Source of the DNA: Clostridiales bacterium DTU069
GTDB taxonomy: Bacteria > Bacillota > Clostridia > DSM-8532
DNA: 42,632 nt
Direction of reading: 5' to 3'
Assembly (NCBI GenBank): GCA_001512485.1
Contig: LFRV01000087.1
Span: 1 to 42,632 of the forward strand
Shown: one piece after another, positions 23,593 through 32,487 of the stretch
Layout of the letters: each line of letters starts with the position of its first letter
Position numbering within the stretch: position 1 is the first letter of the stretch
Notes under the pieces: model-generated
Database searches by the model: none
Told to the model about the DNA's origin: nothing
Seen by the model: the letters and a program-made list of their open reading frames with translations, nothing else
Made by a program: the position numbers and the translations under genes

Positions 23593-25038
23593 TTGCGTAA
23601 AAAGAAAGAGCGACGAATTGATTTGCTGTTAATTCAGGAAAAATTAAAAAATTGTCCCGATTTGAAGCAAAAAAATGTCTTTATTGAGGAAAAACACGAA
23701 GCGTGGTTTTTCTATATTTATCAAAATATAGACAATGATTTGCTTCAAAGGGATTTTATATCCCCGATAATTAATATGACATATAAGCAGTTATCGGATA
23801 TTAAAACCGTTAAAAATATTCCGAACGGCTCGATAAAACTCGTTTATACTACAGATGAAGCAGTAAAGGAGATCTTTTCCGGCAGCGCCGTATTTGTTTT
23901 TGAACTGATCCAATATGCAATTTCCTGTAAAATAGATAAGGTTGAAAAGCGTGCCCTGGAGGAACCAAGTACCGAAAAAAATATCAGGGGGCCTCATGAA
24001 GGTTTTCTTGAAGTATTGGAAGCAAATATCGGCATACTGAGAAGAAAAATACGCAGCGACGCACTAAAATTCAAAACTGTTACGCTGGGGAAAATCACGA
24101 ACCAAACAGTCGCAATAGCCTATATTGAAGGAATAGCCAATAAGGACCTCGTTGAAGGTCTGTATGACAAAATCAGTTCGATAAAACTCGACGGAATGCC
24201 TGCAATCGGATTTATAGAACAGAGCATTATAACCCACCCCCACTCATTATTTCCCCAGTTTTTGAATACCGAGAGGCCCGATAGAGCCGTAGCGGCCCTG
24301 CTTGAAGGAAGAATTGTAATATTGATGGATGGAACGCCTGTCGTACTGATAGCGCCTGTAACATTCATTTCTTTTTTTCATACCCTTGACGATTACAGTA
24401 ATCCCTGGATACTCGGCAGTTTTTTACGCGCCGTAAGAATACTTGGCGGTATATTCATTGCGGTATTTATGCCTGCTTTATATATCGCGATAACATCCTT
24501 TCATTATTATGCCATTCCTCTGGAACTTCTGCTGAACCTCGCAAAGTCGAGAGTCGAGGTTCCACTGCCTCCTATTTTTGAAATTTTAATACTTGAGATA
24601 ACTGTCGAACTGATACGTGAGGCGGCCATAAGGCTTCCCACGTATATCGGTACGGCAGTAAGCGTGTTTGCCGGCCTTATTATCGGCCAGGCCGCCGTTG
24701 AAGCGGGAATAGTCAGTAACCTTGTTATTGTAATTGTTGCCGCTACCGCAACCGCATCCTACGTCGTACCATCGACAGACATGGCATTGTCCATCCGCAT
24801 TATCAGGTTTATATTCATGCTTTCCGCATCCATATTCGGAATAATCGGCATTGTGGTATGCACAACCTTCACGATAGGACATATTATCGCCCTTGATTCG
24901 CTGGGGCAGCCATATTTTACTCCCTTTTCACCATTTTCCTTAAGAGGTTTGAAGGACAGTTTTGTAAGGTTACCTCTGAAAAAACAAAAGACAAGACCAC
25001 CGGAAACAAAAACCGGCAAAAAAGTCAGGAGTGAATGA
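23593..25038 (+). CDS. gerKA: Spore germination protein GerKA (GerA family)
   Basis: A-subunit of a germinant receptor in the inner spore membrane, which starts germination when a nutrient is sensed. The 481-residue product has a large N-terminal soluble region (to about 270) and about five C-terminal membrane segments. Family stretches include FIEQSIITHPHSLFPQ, DDYSNPWILGSFLRAVRI, LPTYIGTAVSVFAGLIIGQA and VPSTDMALSIRIIRF. The frame opens at GTG 23584, inside the Shine-Dalgarno GGGGTGAT. TTG at 23593 has the right spacing. The B-subunit starts three bases after its stop. Expression is expected in the forespore. The symbol gerKA is used by family analogy; which germinant it serves is unknown. 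Confidence 0.92.
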   Translation: MRKKKERRIDLLLIQEKLKNCPDLKQKNVFIEEKHEAWFFYIYQNIDNDLLQRDFISPIINMTYKQLSDIKTVKNIPNGSIKLVYTTDEAVKEIFSGSAVFVFELIQYAISCKIDKVEKRALEEPSTEKNIRGPHEGFLEVLEANIGILRRKIRSDALKFKTVTLGKITNQTVAIAYIEGIANKDLVEGLYDKISSIKLDGMPAIGFIEQSIITHPHSLFPQFLNTERPDRAVAALLEGRIVILMDGTPVVLIAPVTFISFFHTLDDYSNPWILGSFLRAVRILGGIFIAVFMPALYIAITSFHYYAIPLELLLNLAKSRVEVPLPPIFEILILEITVELIREAAIRLPTYIGTAVSVFAGLIIGQAAVEAGIVSNLVIVIVAATATASYVVPSTDMALSIRIIRFIFMLSASIFGIIGIVVCTTFTIGHIIALDSLGQPYFTPFSPFSLRGLKDSFVRLPLKKQKTRPPETKTGKKVRSE

Positions 25039-25041
25039 GTA

Positions 25042-26136
25042 TTGGACGGAGGAGCCAACGCGATTACCTCAAAGCAGATGGCACTGTATACGTTTGTATG
25101 CCAGACAGGCATAGGCAGCATTGTTCTTCCGACAGCATTAGCGAAAGAGGTAGGCCATGACGGCTGGATTTCGGTTATTGCAACAGGGGTTTTGTCAATT
25201 GCCATCGCTGCGCTGCTCGGAATGCTGCTGAAGAAAAGTTCCGGCAAAGGGATACTTGACATAAACAAGGAAGTATACGGGAAAGTGATAGGCACAGCTT
25301 TTAATATATTAATTTTTATCTATCTGCTTGTCACGGCATCAGCAGGGGCCGGGATTTTTGTGGTTTTCCTGAGAATTTCGTTTTTTCGTTTAACACCGCA
25401 GTTAATCATGTCATTAATATTCATGCTGCCGTCTTTCTATATGGTATGGTATGGCCTTAAAACAACAGCACGGTTTAAAATATTCACGCTTTTTTCTTAT
25501 GTAGTTGTCCTGGTATATATCATTTTGATATATAAGGACATAAGGCCGACTTTCCTTATGCCGGTCGGCGAAGCAGGCATTGTGCCGTTATTGTACAGCA
25601 TTAAGACAAGCTATTTCGCATATATCGGCCTGGAACTGATCGCAGTATTTTATGCCGAGATAACGGATAATGAAAAAGCTTTGAGGTGGCATGTGTTTGC
25701 GAACTTTTTCAGCATGCTGTTTTTTACAATCGTTACCGCCGTCTGTACCGCGGTTTTCGGCGAGAAATTTCTGCCCGTCCAAAGCATAACTTTGTTTAAC
25801 TTATTCAGAATATATAATGTGGACGTACTCGAAAGAATTGATCTGTTTATCATAGCGTTCTGGTTCTTTGCTATCAGCTGTTCAATCAGGGCTTATATAA
25901 TGGCTTCATGGTATAGTCTTAATAAAATATGCAAAAAAAAGAAAAGCACGTTTATATACATGATATTTATTGCTCTGCTTATAGTGATCAGCAGAATACC
26001 GGGAGATATCAACGAGTCATACCTCCTTTTGGACATCGTTAATTATTCAGGCATGGGCATAACGGTTCTTTTTATCATATCCCTGTTTATATCTGCGGTA
26101 AAAACGAAAGGCGGCAAAAGATATGAAAAAGGTTAA
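25042..26136 (+). CDS. gerKB: Spore germination permease GerKB
   Basis: B-subunit of the germinant receptor, a transporter-like membrane protein of the amino-acid permease superfamily; in the family it binds the germinant within the membrane. The 364-residue chain has about ten hydrophobic segments over its whole length. The N-terminal ITSKQMALYTFVCQTGIG and the unwound-helix region after it are typical. The start is TTG with AGGAG nine bases upstream, and the gene overlaps gerKC by 14 bases. Together with the A- and C-subunits it makes a complete receptor. Confidence 0.92.
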   Translation: MDGGANAITSKQMALYTFVCQTGIGSIVLPTALAKEVGHDGWISVIATGVLSIAIAALLGMLLKKSSGKGILDINKEVYGKVIGTAFNILIFIYLLVTASAGAGIFVVFLRISFFRLTPQLIMSLIFMLPSFYMVWYGLKTTARFKIFTLFSYVVVLVYIILIYKDIRPTFLMPVGEAGIVPLLYSIKTSYFAYIGLELIAVFYAEITDNEKALRWHVFANFFSMLFFTIVTAVCTAVFGEKFLPVQSITLFNLFRIYNVDVLERIDLFIIAFWFFAISCSIRAYIMASWYSLNKICKKKKSTFIYMIFIALLIVISRIPGDINESYLLLDIVNYSGMGITVLFIISLFISAVKTKGGKRYEKG

Positions 26137-27247
26137 AATCTTAAGTCTCTGTTTTTTATGTTTTGTACATCTTTTAATATCCGGCTGCTGGGATCAGAAA
26201 ATATTCGAAGAAATAGGCCTTGCCCTTGTGCTCGGTTTGGAACATACGGAAAACGGCGAGATACTGTACACGATGACTATGCCCGTATTTGCCGAGGATA
26301 TAGAAGAAACAATGGAAATACTGTCGACTACCTCCGATCTGTTAAGGCAATCACGCGATCAAATACGCAATACATCAGGTAAGAGAGTTGAGGGCGGAAA
26401 AATACAGCATATTGTTTTTTCAAAAGAGCTCGCAGAAAAAGGTATAGACAAGACTCTGGATGTTTTTGTAAGGAGTTCTGAAAATCCCTTTCTTGCGAAT
26501 ATTATTGTCGTAGACGGAAGCCCCTTTGAAATGCTTAAAATGAGCAAAGATTACAAGGATAAACCAAGACTGGGAGTGTACATGGCAAATATTATAAGAC
26601 ATGCACGCGCAAACGCTGCGACACCTGAGAGCAGAATATACAATTTTACTATTTTGCAGTACAGCGAAACAATTGATCCTGTTGCGAGTTATATTAGTTT
26701 TGATGATACAGGAATAACAATAGAAGGTTCCGCCCTTTTCAATGGAAACAAAATGGCAGGGAACATTGATTTCGAAAAGACGGGATTACTGCATGCGTTA
26801 ATGGGAGAAAAAATACAATTCGGATATTATATAAAAGCGAAGGATATTGAAGAAAGCGTTTCTTCGGACAAAAGAGGGGTTTCCATATTACTGTACCGGG
26901 CTAAACGGAAAATTGAAGCAAGCTGTGCAGACGGAACAGCCCCCGAAATCCATATCAGCCTCGACCTCACGGGAATCATCGATGAAATTGATTTGGACTA
27001 TCGTCTTGATGAGCCTGATGATAAAAAAAACCTGGAAGAAAAAATAACAATGCTACTCCGGCGGGACTTCATGAATCTTTTAAAATACCTGCAGGAAATA
27101 GGCTCTGATCCGGTCGGGTTCGGGGAGATAATAAGAGCAAAGCACAATGAATATTTCAAGTCCGTTTCGTGGAAAACCGTATATCCCAAAGTAAAATTTG
27201 ATATCGATGTAAAAATTAATATTGAATTTTACGGCGCATTGTATTAA
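26123..27247 (+). CDS. gerKC: Spore germination lipoprotein GerKC, Ger(x)C family
   Basis: C-subunit of the germinant receptor, a lipoprotein on the outer face of the inner spore membrane. The 374-residue product has a signal peptide with lipobox LISGC (Cys22), followed by the family's WDQKIFEEIGLALVLGLE and later VEGGKIQHIVFSKELAEKG. Three mixed domains follow, ending in VKINIEFYGALY. ATG is preceded by AAAGGCGG, and the start lies inside the end of gerKB, showing translational coupling. Its last four bases overlap the end of the convergent phzF-like gene. Confidence 0.92.
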   Translation: MKKVKILSLCFLCFVHLLISGCWDQKIFEEIGLALVLGLEHTENGEILYTMTMPVFAEDIEETMEILSTTSDLLRQSRDQIRNTSGKRVEGGKIQHIVFSKELAEKGIDKTLDVFVRSSENPFLANIIVVDGSPFEMLKMSKDYKDKPRLGVYMANIIRHARANAATPESRIYNFTILQYSETIDPVASYISFDDTGITIEGSALFNGNKMAGNIDFEKTGLLHALMGEKIQFGYYIKAKDIEESVSSDKRGVSILLYRAKRKIEASCADGTAPEIHISLDLTGIIDEIDLDYRLDEPDDKKNLEEKITMLLRRDFMNLLKYLQEIGSDPVGFGEIIRAKHNEYFKSVSWKTVYPKVKFDIDVKINIEFYGALY

Positions 27248-28026
27248 GTATTCGATAATACACCTTCAATAACCGTAACCGCTTTTCCCGATATAAGCAC
27301 CCTTTCACCGGATACCTGCACCTTCAGCATGCCTCCCCTTTTTGATGCCTGATATGCAATAAACTTATCCTTCCCAAGTTTTTTCCTCCAATACGGACCT
27401 AAACAGCAATGCGCGGAGCCGGTCACGGGATCTTCAAAAATACCTACCTCGGGCGCGAAAAACCGTGAAATAAAATCATACCTGCTTGACTGCGCTGTTA
27501 CAATTACGCCCCTCATTTGCACTCTCATAAGCTTCGTAAAATCGGGCTTAATGCTTTTAACTACTTCTTCCGATTCTACCTCGATTATGTAATCGAATAC
27601 GCTTTTGCCCGTATAGACCGGATTAACAGCCAGCGCTTCTATCAATTCGGGTGGTACGTCGGCTTTTTCTTCCGGAGTCGCGGGAAAGTTTAGTTCAATC
27701 CAGCCCTCATTGTACCTTGCGGTCAGCATTCCGCTCTTCGTATCGAAAACAGCTTCCTCTTCTTTCCCTAAATACCCTTTTTCCCATAATATATGGGCGC
27801 TTGCCAATGTCGCATGTCCGCACAGATCAATTTCCGATTCAGGCGTAAACCAGCGCAGCTTGTAGCCGTTATCCTTCGGCACAAGAAAGGCGGTTTCCGC
27901 CAAATTCATCTCATTTGCGACATCCTGCATCCATTTTACCGGAGGCTCCGATTCTAAAATACAAACCGCCGCGGGATTTCCTTTGAACGGTTTATCCGTA
28001 AAAGCGTCCACTTGGTAAATTTTCAT
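27244..28026 (-). CDS. PhzF-family isomerase-like protein
   Basis: A protein of the diaminopimelate-epimerase fold. The 260-residue length fits the shorter members of the PhzF family (usually 260-300). The N-terminal MKIYQVDAFTDKPFKGNPAAV, split as two parts around KPF, the general acid/base glutamate in MNLAETAFL, DLCGHATLASAHIL and FEDPVTGSAHCCLGPYW are family landmarks. Apart from the phenazine enzyme, most members have no known substrate. ATG has GGGGTGG upstream. A good promoter (28159-28187) gives a leader of about 125 bases. It overlaps gerKC tail to tail. Confidence 0.88.
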   Translation of the reverse strand: MKIYQVDAFTDKPFKGNPAAVCILESEPPVKWMQDVANEMNLAETAFLVPKDNGYKLRWFTPESEIDLCGHATLASAHILWEKGYLGKEEEAVFDTKSGMLTARYNEGWIELNFPATPEEKADVPPELIEALAVNPVYTGKSVFDYIIEVESEEVVKSIKPDFTKLMRVQMRGVIVTAQSSRYDFISRFFAPEVGIFEDPVTGSAHCCLGPYWRKKLGKDKFIAYQASKRGGMLKVQVSGERVLISGKAVTVIEGVLSNT

Positions 28027-28158
28027 TTTTCCACCCCGTACACTTATATTTCCAGTTAATTACCGTAAGTTTCATACCTTTCACTTTTTATTCATTCATA
28101 TCCTTTATATCCACTTAATCCTGCTTTTTCGACTCGCTGCCATAATAAGATTGTAATA

Positions 28159-28187
28159 ATTTTAATCTTTCTTTTGGCTTGTGTCAA
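28159..28187 (-). promoter_or_regulatory. Sigma-A promoter of the PhzF-family gene
   Basis: On the - strand, TTGACA (28182-28187), 17 bases, TAAAAT (28159-28164). The -35 box is a full match and the -10 box is one base from consensus. Confidence 0.7.
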
Positions 28188-28206
28188 GATTTTGCAGTTC
28201 CAGGAA

Positions 28207-29127
28207 TCAATACTTCATTATATTAGCAAATCCCAGTTCCTCCGCATATTTTACGGCGGCAATATATTCATCTCTGCTTATTCTTCTTGACAACTCGGCG
28301 AAACTATACGATTTATGGGCAGGATAGTATTGCGACATTATATTCACAAAAGTATCCTTTGATACCTCGTCAGCGATAAATTCCAAAACTTTATACGTAT
28401 CAGCTGCGTTGTCAGGCATTACAAGGTGCCTGACCAGCAAGCCCTTATAGGCTATTCCTTTCTCATCGGTATTAAGAACGCCGACCTGTCTGTGCATTTC
28501 TTTTACGGCCGCTTTTGCAATATCAAAATACTTATCGGCTTTCGTGTATTTTTTCGCTTTGGCATTGTCGCCAAACTTAATATCGGGCATATAGATATCA
28601 ATAATGCCATCAAGAAGTTTCAGCGTGTCAATATCATCATATCCTCCCGTATTATACACGAGAGGAAGTTTCAGACCGCCTCTCGCGGCTATGCCCACAG
28701 CTTCAATAATCTGCGGAACGAAATGGGTCGGTGAAACCAGGTTAATATTGTGGCATCCTTTGTCCTGCAGTTGCAGCATTATCCGGGCAAGCTCTTGAGG
28801 TGTCACTTCATAGCCGTCTCCACAGTGACTTATCCTGTAATTCTGGCAGAATACGCACTGCAATGTACAGTAACTGAAAAAAATGGTTCCTGACCCGCCC
28901 CTGCCGACAAGCACCGACTCCTCGCCGTAATGCGGGCCGTAGCCATCTATCACCGCATCCGCACCCGCCCTGCAAAATCCCCTTTTGTTGCCTGTTCTGT
29001 CCACTTTGCAGTGATGCGGGCATATTATGCATTCTTTAAGTTTTTTCTTTAGAATTTTGATCCGGTTATCGAGCTCGCCGGATTCCAACAATTCAATATA
29101 TCCGGGTACATGGTTACCTTCAGGCAT
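28207..29127 (-). CDS. PflX-type radical SAM protein
   Basis: An uncharacterised radical SAM protein related to pyruvate formate-lyase activases (the PflX group). The 306-residue product has the cluster motif CTLQCVFC (Cys87, Cys91, Cys94 of this start), which binds the [4Fe-4S] cluster that cleaves S-adenosylmethionine. An additional N-terminal cysteine set, CIICPHHC with a later Cys52 (33, 36, 40, 52), could hold a second cluster. INLVSPTHFVPQI and LVRHLVMPDN are family landmarks. The frame opens at 29154, but GGAGG lies seven bases before ATG 29127, which is preferred. The target protein or substrate is not known and no glycyl-radical enzyme is encoded nearby. Confidence 0.86.
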   Translation of the reverse strand: MPEGNHVPGYIELLESGELDNRIKILKKKLKECIICPHHCKVDRTGNKRGFCRAGADAVIDGYGPHYGEESVLVGRGGSGTIFFSYCTLQCVFCQNYRISHCGDGYEVTPQELARIMLQLQDKGCHNINLVSPTHFVPQIIEAVGIAARGGLKLPLVYNTGGYDDIDTLKLLDGIIDIYMPDIKFGDNAKAKKYTKADKYFDIAKAAVKEMHRQVGVLNTDEKGIAYKGLLVRHLVMPDNAADTYKVLEFIADEVSKDTFVNIMSQYYPAHKSYSFAELSRRISRDEYIAAVKYAEELGFANIMKY

Positions 29128-29237
29128 TGTCATACCTCCGCTGCCTATTTTCATAAAATGGTATGTATCTATGTTTTGAACAAAAGCTCAATTTATTCAA
29201 TATGATAAGAATAACCGATATGCTGGTTTATTGCATA

Positions 29238-30860
29238 TTACGCGCTGCAAAAACACTCTTCTCTGAACTCTCTCGGAGTTTTTCCGGTAATATTTTTAAA
29301 TACCATGTAAAAATATGTATCACTGTTAAAACCTGAACGCATGTATAGCTCATTCAGCTTAGCTCCACCCCGTATAAGCTGTTTTGCATGCTCTACCCTT
29401 ATTTTATTAAGATATTCCACCACGCCGCTGCCGGTATCTTCTTTGAATACACGGCTTAAATATGATGCGGAAGTATGGACATGATCAGCTATCGAATTTA
29501 AGGAAATATCCCTGTTATAGTTACGGTTAATATAAATGATTGCCTGACGCGTGATTTCACGATATTTTTCCGTTTCCCCGAATCTCTTCAGGTACTGCAT
29601 CACATTGAGATAGCAGTTGAGAATCCCCTGCTGCATCTCGTTAAGGGACATTTGCTGGAGATTCTGATATACATAATAAAAATCAGGATAAATGGTCATA
29701 AGATCCGTTTTGTAGTCCCGAAGAGCACGGCTGAGCAGATTAATGAGATGAGCAAAGATCAACTGTGCTTGCACCGAATTCAATCCGCTGTCACGAATAT
29801 TGTTGAAAATATTCTCTATATACTCTTTTATATCCTGCCAGCTTCCGTTTTTTATTAACCGCATAATGTTGTGTTCGTCGTGAAAATCGATGCAGTAACT
29901 GCTGCACACCGACTTGGGTATTGTGCGGTCATGAATGACAACATCATTTTCCCTGTAAATCCTTTCTCCCAGTGCCGCACGGGCATTCTCATACACTTCT
30001 TTAAGACCAATGGGAGAAGAAGCATACCCACTGATGCTGTAGCACGCGGTAACGTTATAATGGCGTTTCAAAGCAATGCGGATTTGGTTAATACACGCAT
30101 TTACATCCCTTAAAAAGCTATTCTGTGAATGTGTTTCCGCCATGGGAAAAAGTATGACAAAACCAACGTCAAATCGCGGAATAAGCATTGTATCCCCTAA
30201 AAGATTCCCGCTGATTAACTCCATCATCCTTTCAAAAAGGACCTGCCATTCGCCTTGCGTATTTCGGTTCTTCAGCGTACTTATATTATCAAACTCAGCA
30301 ACAACAATGATCATGCTTCCGGAATAAATCGGCAGTGAAAGTTCCTTTGACTGCTTCAGCGCTTCATCGATATCTGTTAACCGCCCTTCCAGCAAATTAT
30401 TTAAAAATTGCTGCTGAAGCATTTTACGGCCAATAGCTATCTGTTTCCTTACCTTCTCATTGTCCAGATTTGATTCCCTCGCCCTGTGGATTTGCTTCTG
30501 TGCCGTCTGCAGCACATTTAAAAGAGTAGACGCAGTTATATTGTGTTTGAGCAGATAATCCACGACGCCTTGTTTTAAGCTCGTACGGACATACTCATAA
30601 TCATCGTAACCCGAAAGATCGATTACCCGGATATTGGGGTGGTTTTCCTGAAGATATTCAATCAGGGAAAGGCCGTCCATCCCTGACATTTTAATATCGG
30701 TAATAACGATGTCGGGCTTTTGAAATTCTATTTCCCGTTTGGCAGATATTCCGTCGCTTGCTTCGCCGCACAGATAAAAACCGTATTTATTCCAATTGAT
30801 AATTTCTTTTATGTTATTACGGAAAACCACCTCGTCATCCACTATTAATACTTTTGTCAC
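29238..30860 (-). CDS. Response regulator, YesN-like with AraC output domain
   Basis: The 540-residue product has an N-terminal receiver domain (1-120; phosphoacceptor Asp55 in ITDIKMSG, acidic pair at residues 8-9), a middle region of about 300 residues, and a C-terminal AraC helix-turn-helix (last 100 residues, with ISLNSIADHVHTSASYLSRV and ending KTPREFREE). Such regulators pair with a YesM-type kinase to switch on sugar uptake genes. The GTG start overlaps the kinase-remnant stop by four bases (GTGA), with GGAGGGAGG upstream, so the two genes were once a coupled pair. Because the kinase is now only a C-terminal stub, this regulator is an orphan unless another kinase serves it. Confidence 0.9.
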   Translation of the reverse strand: MTKVLIVDDEVVFRNNIKEIINWNKYGFYLCGEASDGISAKREIEFQKPDIVITDIKMSGMDGLSLIEYLQENHPNIRVIDLSGYDDYEYVRTSLKQGVVDYLLKHNITASTLLNVLQTAQKQIHRARESNLDNEKVRKQIAIGRKMLQQQFLNNLLEGRLTDIDEALKQSKELSLPIYSGSMIIVVAEFDNISTLKNRNTQGEWQVLFERMMELISGNLLGDTMLIPRFDVGFVILFPMAETHSQNSFLRDVNACINQIRIALKRHYNVTACYSISGYASSPIGLKEVYENARAALGERIYRENDVVIHDRTIPKSVCSSYCIDFHDEHNIMRLIKNGSWQDIKEYIENIFNNIRDSGLNSVQAQLIFAHLINLLSRALRDYKTDLMTIYPDFYYVYQNLQQMSLNEMQQGILNCYLNVMQYLKRFGETEKYREITRQAIIYINRNYNRDISLNSIADHVHTSASYLSRVFKEDTGSGVVEYLNKIRVEHAKQLIRGGAKLNELYMRSGFNSDTYFYMVFKNITGKTPREFREECFCSA

Positions 30861-31098
30861 AAAGCCTCCCTCCTCCTTTTATATTCGGTTAGAACTATCT
30901 CGACGGTGGTGTATATCTGATAGATACTATCGATATAAAGGCCGTAGTCATTGCCGAAGAGCATTTTTATCCGGCTGTCTACATTGGAAAGTCCAATACC
31001 TGAGAATGCTGTCGTATTCTCCATAGACCTGGGTCTTATAATATTGGGCAATATATCGGGAGGAATTCCCTGTCCGTTATCCGTAACCGATATAAATA
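30857..31098 (-). pseudogene. Remnant of a YesM-type sensor histidine kinase
   Basis: About 80 residues of the kinase C-terminus survive: FISVTDNGQGI (N/G1 box of the ATPase domain), a degenerate middle (LPNIIRPRSMEN), GIGLSNVDSRIKMLFG (G2 box), then TVEIVLTEYKRRREAL and stop. The membrane, sensor, HAMP and phosphoacceptor-histidine parts are gone. The same frame stays open to 31285, but upstream of about 31098 its translation is meaningless, because that DNA encodes a different protein in another frame. It was the partner of the response regulator it overlaps. The stub cannot phosphorylate by itself. Confidence 0.85.
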
Positions 31099-31420
31099 TA
31101 CAGCGGATCAAAACCAAGAACGGTCCAGCACTTGAGTGCTCCTTCAACAGACAGCTTGGAATATGCGAGAAAATCTTTAGCAAGTTGAATATCTTTACAC
31201 TGGTTGGTGATTGCAGTGCCCGTACCACCCATACCGGCTCCGTAACCACCGTTTTCTTCCCACCGCGGGAGAGGACGGATAGCAATCTTGCCTTTCAGAG
31301 CGGGCATGTAATCGGTAAAACGGTTCATATACCATTGCGGCATCCAAACAGAAGCGGCGCCTCCTTTTTCCATGAACCCATAATAGTAATTTCCTGTAAA
31401 ACCCTTAATATTTTTATGCG
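31099..31420 (-). pseudogene. Internal fragment of a sugar ABC solute-binding protein
   Basis: Read on the - strand in the frame NIKGFTGNYYYGFMEKGGAA, this stretch encodes about 105 residues of a family-1 sugar-binding protein: VWMPQWYMNRFTDYMP, IAIRPLPRWEE, GGYGAGMGGTGTAITNQ, AKDFLAYSKLSVEGALK and WTVLGFDPL. Both ends are missing. The signal peptide and N-domain are cut off at the end of the WYL gene, and the C-terminal part is cut at about 31099, where kinase sequence begins. There is no ribosome-binding site or good start. This is the residue of a lost binding-protein gene whose transporter is no longer here. Confidence 0.82.
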
Positions 31421-31425
31421 TTAGC

Positions 31426-32421
31426 TTACTTTTTACCGTATTTTTGTTTCATTCTTTCTATTTCCCACGTTATTTCAAACTTTAGTGCATCCGGCTCGAG
31501 AACTTCCGCATCTCCTCCGAACTTAAGCACCCACTGCAGGATATCCGGCGAATAGGTCGTTTTCTTCTCAAAAAGAATTTTGTCATCGTCAAGATCGGTA
31601 ATCCGGTCGGCCTTGTGCACTTCATATTCCTTTATATATCTGGCAGCCTGTCCTTCAAAGATAATCTTAAGCGTTATATGTTCATCACCTATCATTTTTT
31701 CAAAACGGTTCTTGTTATACTCTTCATAGAAATTTTCAGGGCGTTCGAAGTTTTCATTCAGTATTTCAAGCTTCCTTATGCGCGATACTCGGAAATCGCG
31801 GTTCTCTTTCCGCAGATGGCAATAGCAGATCAAATGATAGCAGCCTTCCCTGATCTCAAGATAATAAGGATCGATTTTCCGCCTCGTCATTTCATTGCTG
31901 TCAAATGAAAAATATTCAATCTTAAGCCTCAGGTTCTTTTCTATCGCTTCGCGAATGATTCGGATATAATCTTCATTTATATACTTTTCCAGTACTGCCT
32001 CCGATGGGTTCACCTTCATGAGATCAGAAATGAAGTTTATATAGTTCTGGTTAACAGCCGGAACCTTTTGAAGCAGGTTATCCAGCATTTCCCGCGCTGT
32101 TTTCCCTACATCCAGCACCGCATAAGGTTTTAGAATTTCTTTAAGAAAATATATTGAAATAAGCTCGGGTAGTGTAAAAGTTATATTCCTGATGTTGTAC
32201 TTATCCGCCTTGTAACAAACTTCCCCCGCTTCGTTCTTTTCTTCGTACACGAAAAAGTGCCTGGATATATCATCTATATCACGCTGAATGGTTTTTCTGC
32301 TGACGTCAATTCCAAGTTTTTTCAGGTTATTATGAATCTCAGGGATAGTGTATCCTATTTTACTTTCGGACAGGATCGAGAGAATATGTATTTGCCTTTC
32401 AACTTGCCTCACATCAGACAT
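31426..32421 (-). CDS. WYL-domain transcriptional regulator
   Basis: A DNA-binding regulator of the HTH plus WYL type. The 331-residue product has an N-terminal winged helix (about 1-65, with YTIPEIHNNL and VSRKTIQRDI) and a WYL domain (about 150-230) seen as LKIEYFSFDSNE, PYYLEIREGCYHLICYCHLR and FRVSRIRKLEIL, followed by the WCX C-terminal extension. WYL domains often sense nucleic-acid ligands and regulate DNA-repair or defence genes, which fits its place 66 bases downstream of addA. The frame opens at GTG 32430; ATG 32421 follows GGGTGG at proper spacing. Its last bases run directly into the binding-protein fragment, so one deletion boundary lies at or near its stop codon. Confidence 0.85.
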   Translation of the reverse strand: MSDVRQVERQIHILSILSESKIGYTIPEIHNNLKKLGIDVSRKTIQRDIDDISRHFFVYEEKNEAGEVCYKADKYNIRNITFTLPELISIYFLKEILKPYAVLDVGKTAREMLDNLLQKVPAVNQNYINFISDLMKVNPSEAVLEKYINEDYIRIIREAIEKNLRLKIEYFSFDSNEMTRRKIDPYYLEIREGCYHLICYCHLRKENRDFRVSRIRKLEILNENFERPENFYEEYNKNRFEKMIGDEHITLKIIFEGQAARYIKEYEVHKADRITDLDDDKILFEKKTTYSPDILQWVLKFGGDAEVLEPDALKFEITWEIERMKQKYGKK

Positions 32422-32487
32422 AAATACCACCCAGTGACTATATCGGGATGTTATCGTTGCAATTTAAGAACGTGTTTTATCATCGAT

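Noticed and set aside
30857-31285. A single 142-residue protein spanning the kinase stub
   Set aside because: Only the part below about 31098 is kinase-like. The N-terminal 60 residues are an out-of-frame reading of a binding-protein fragment.
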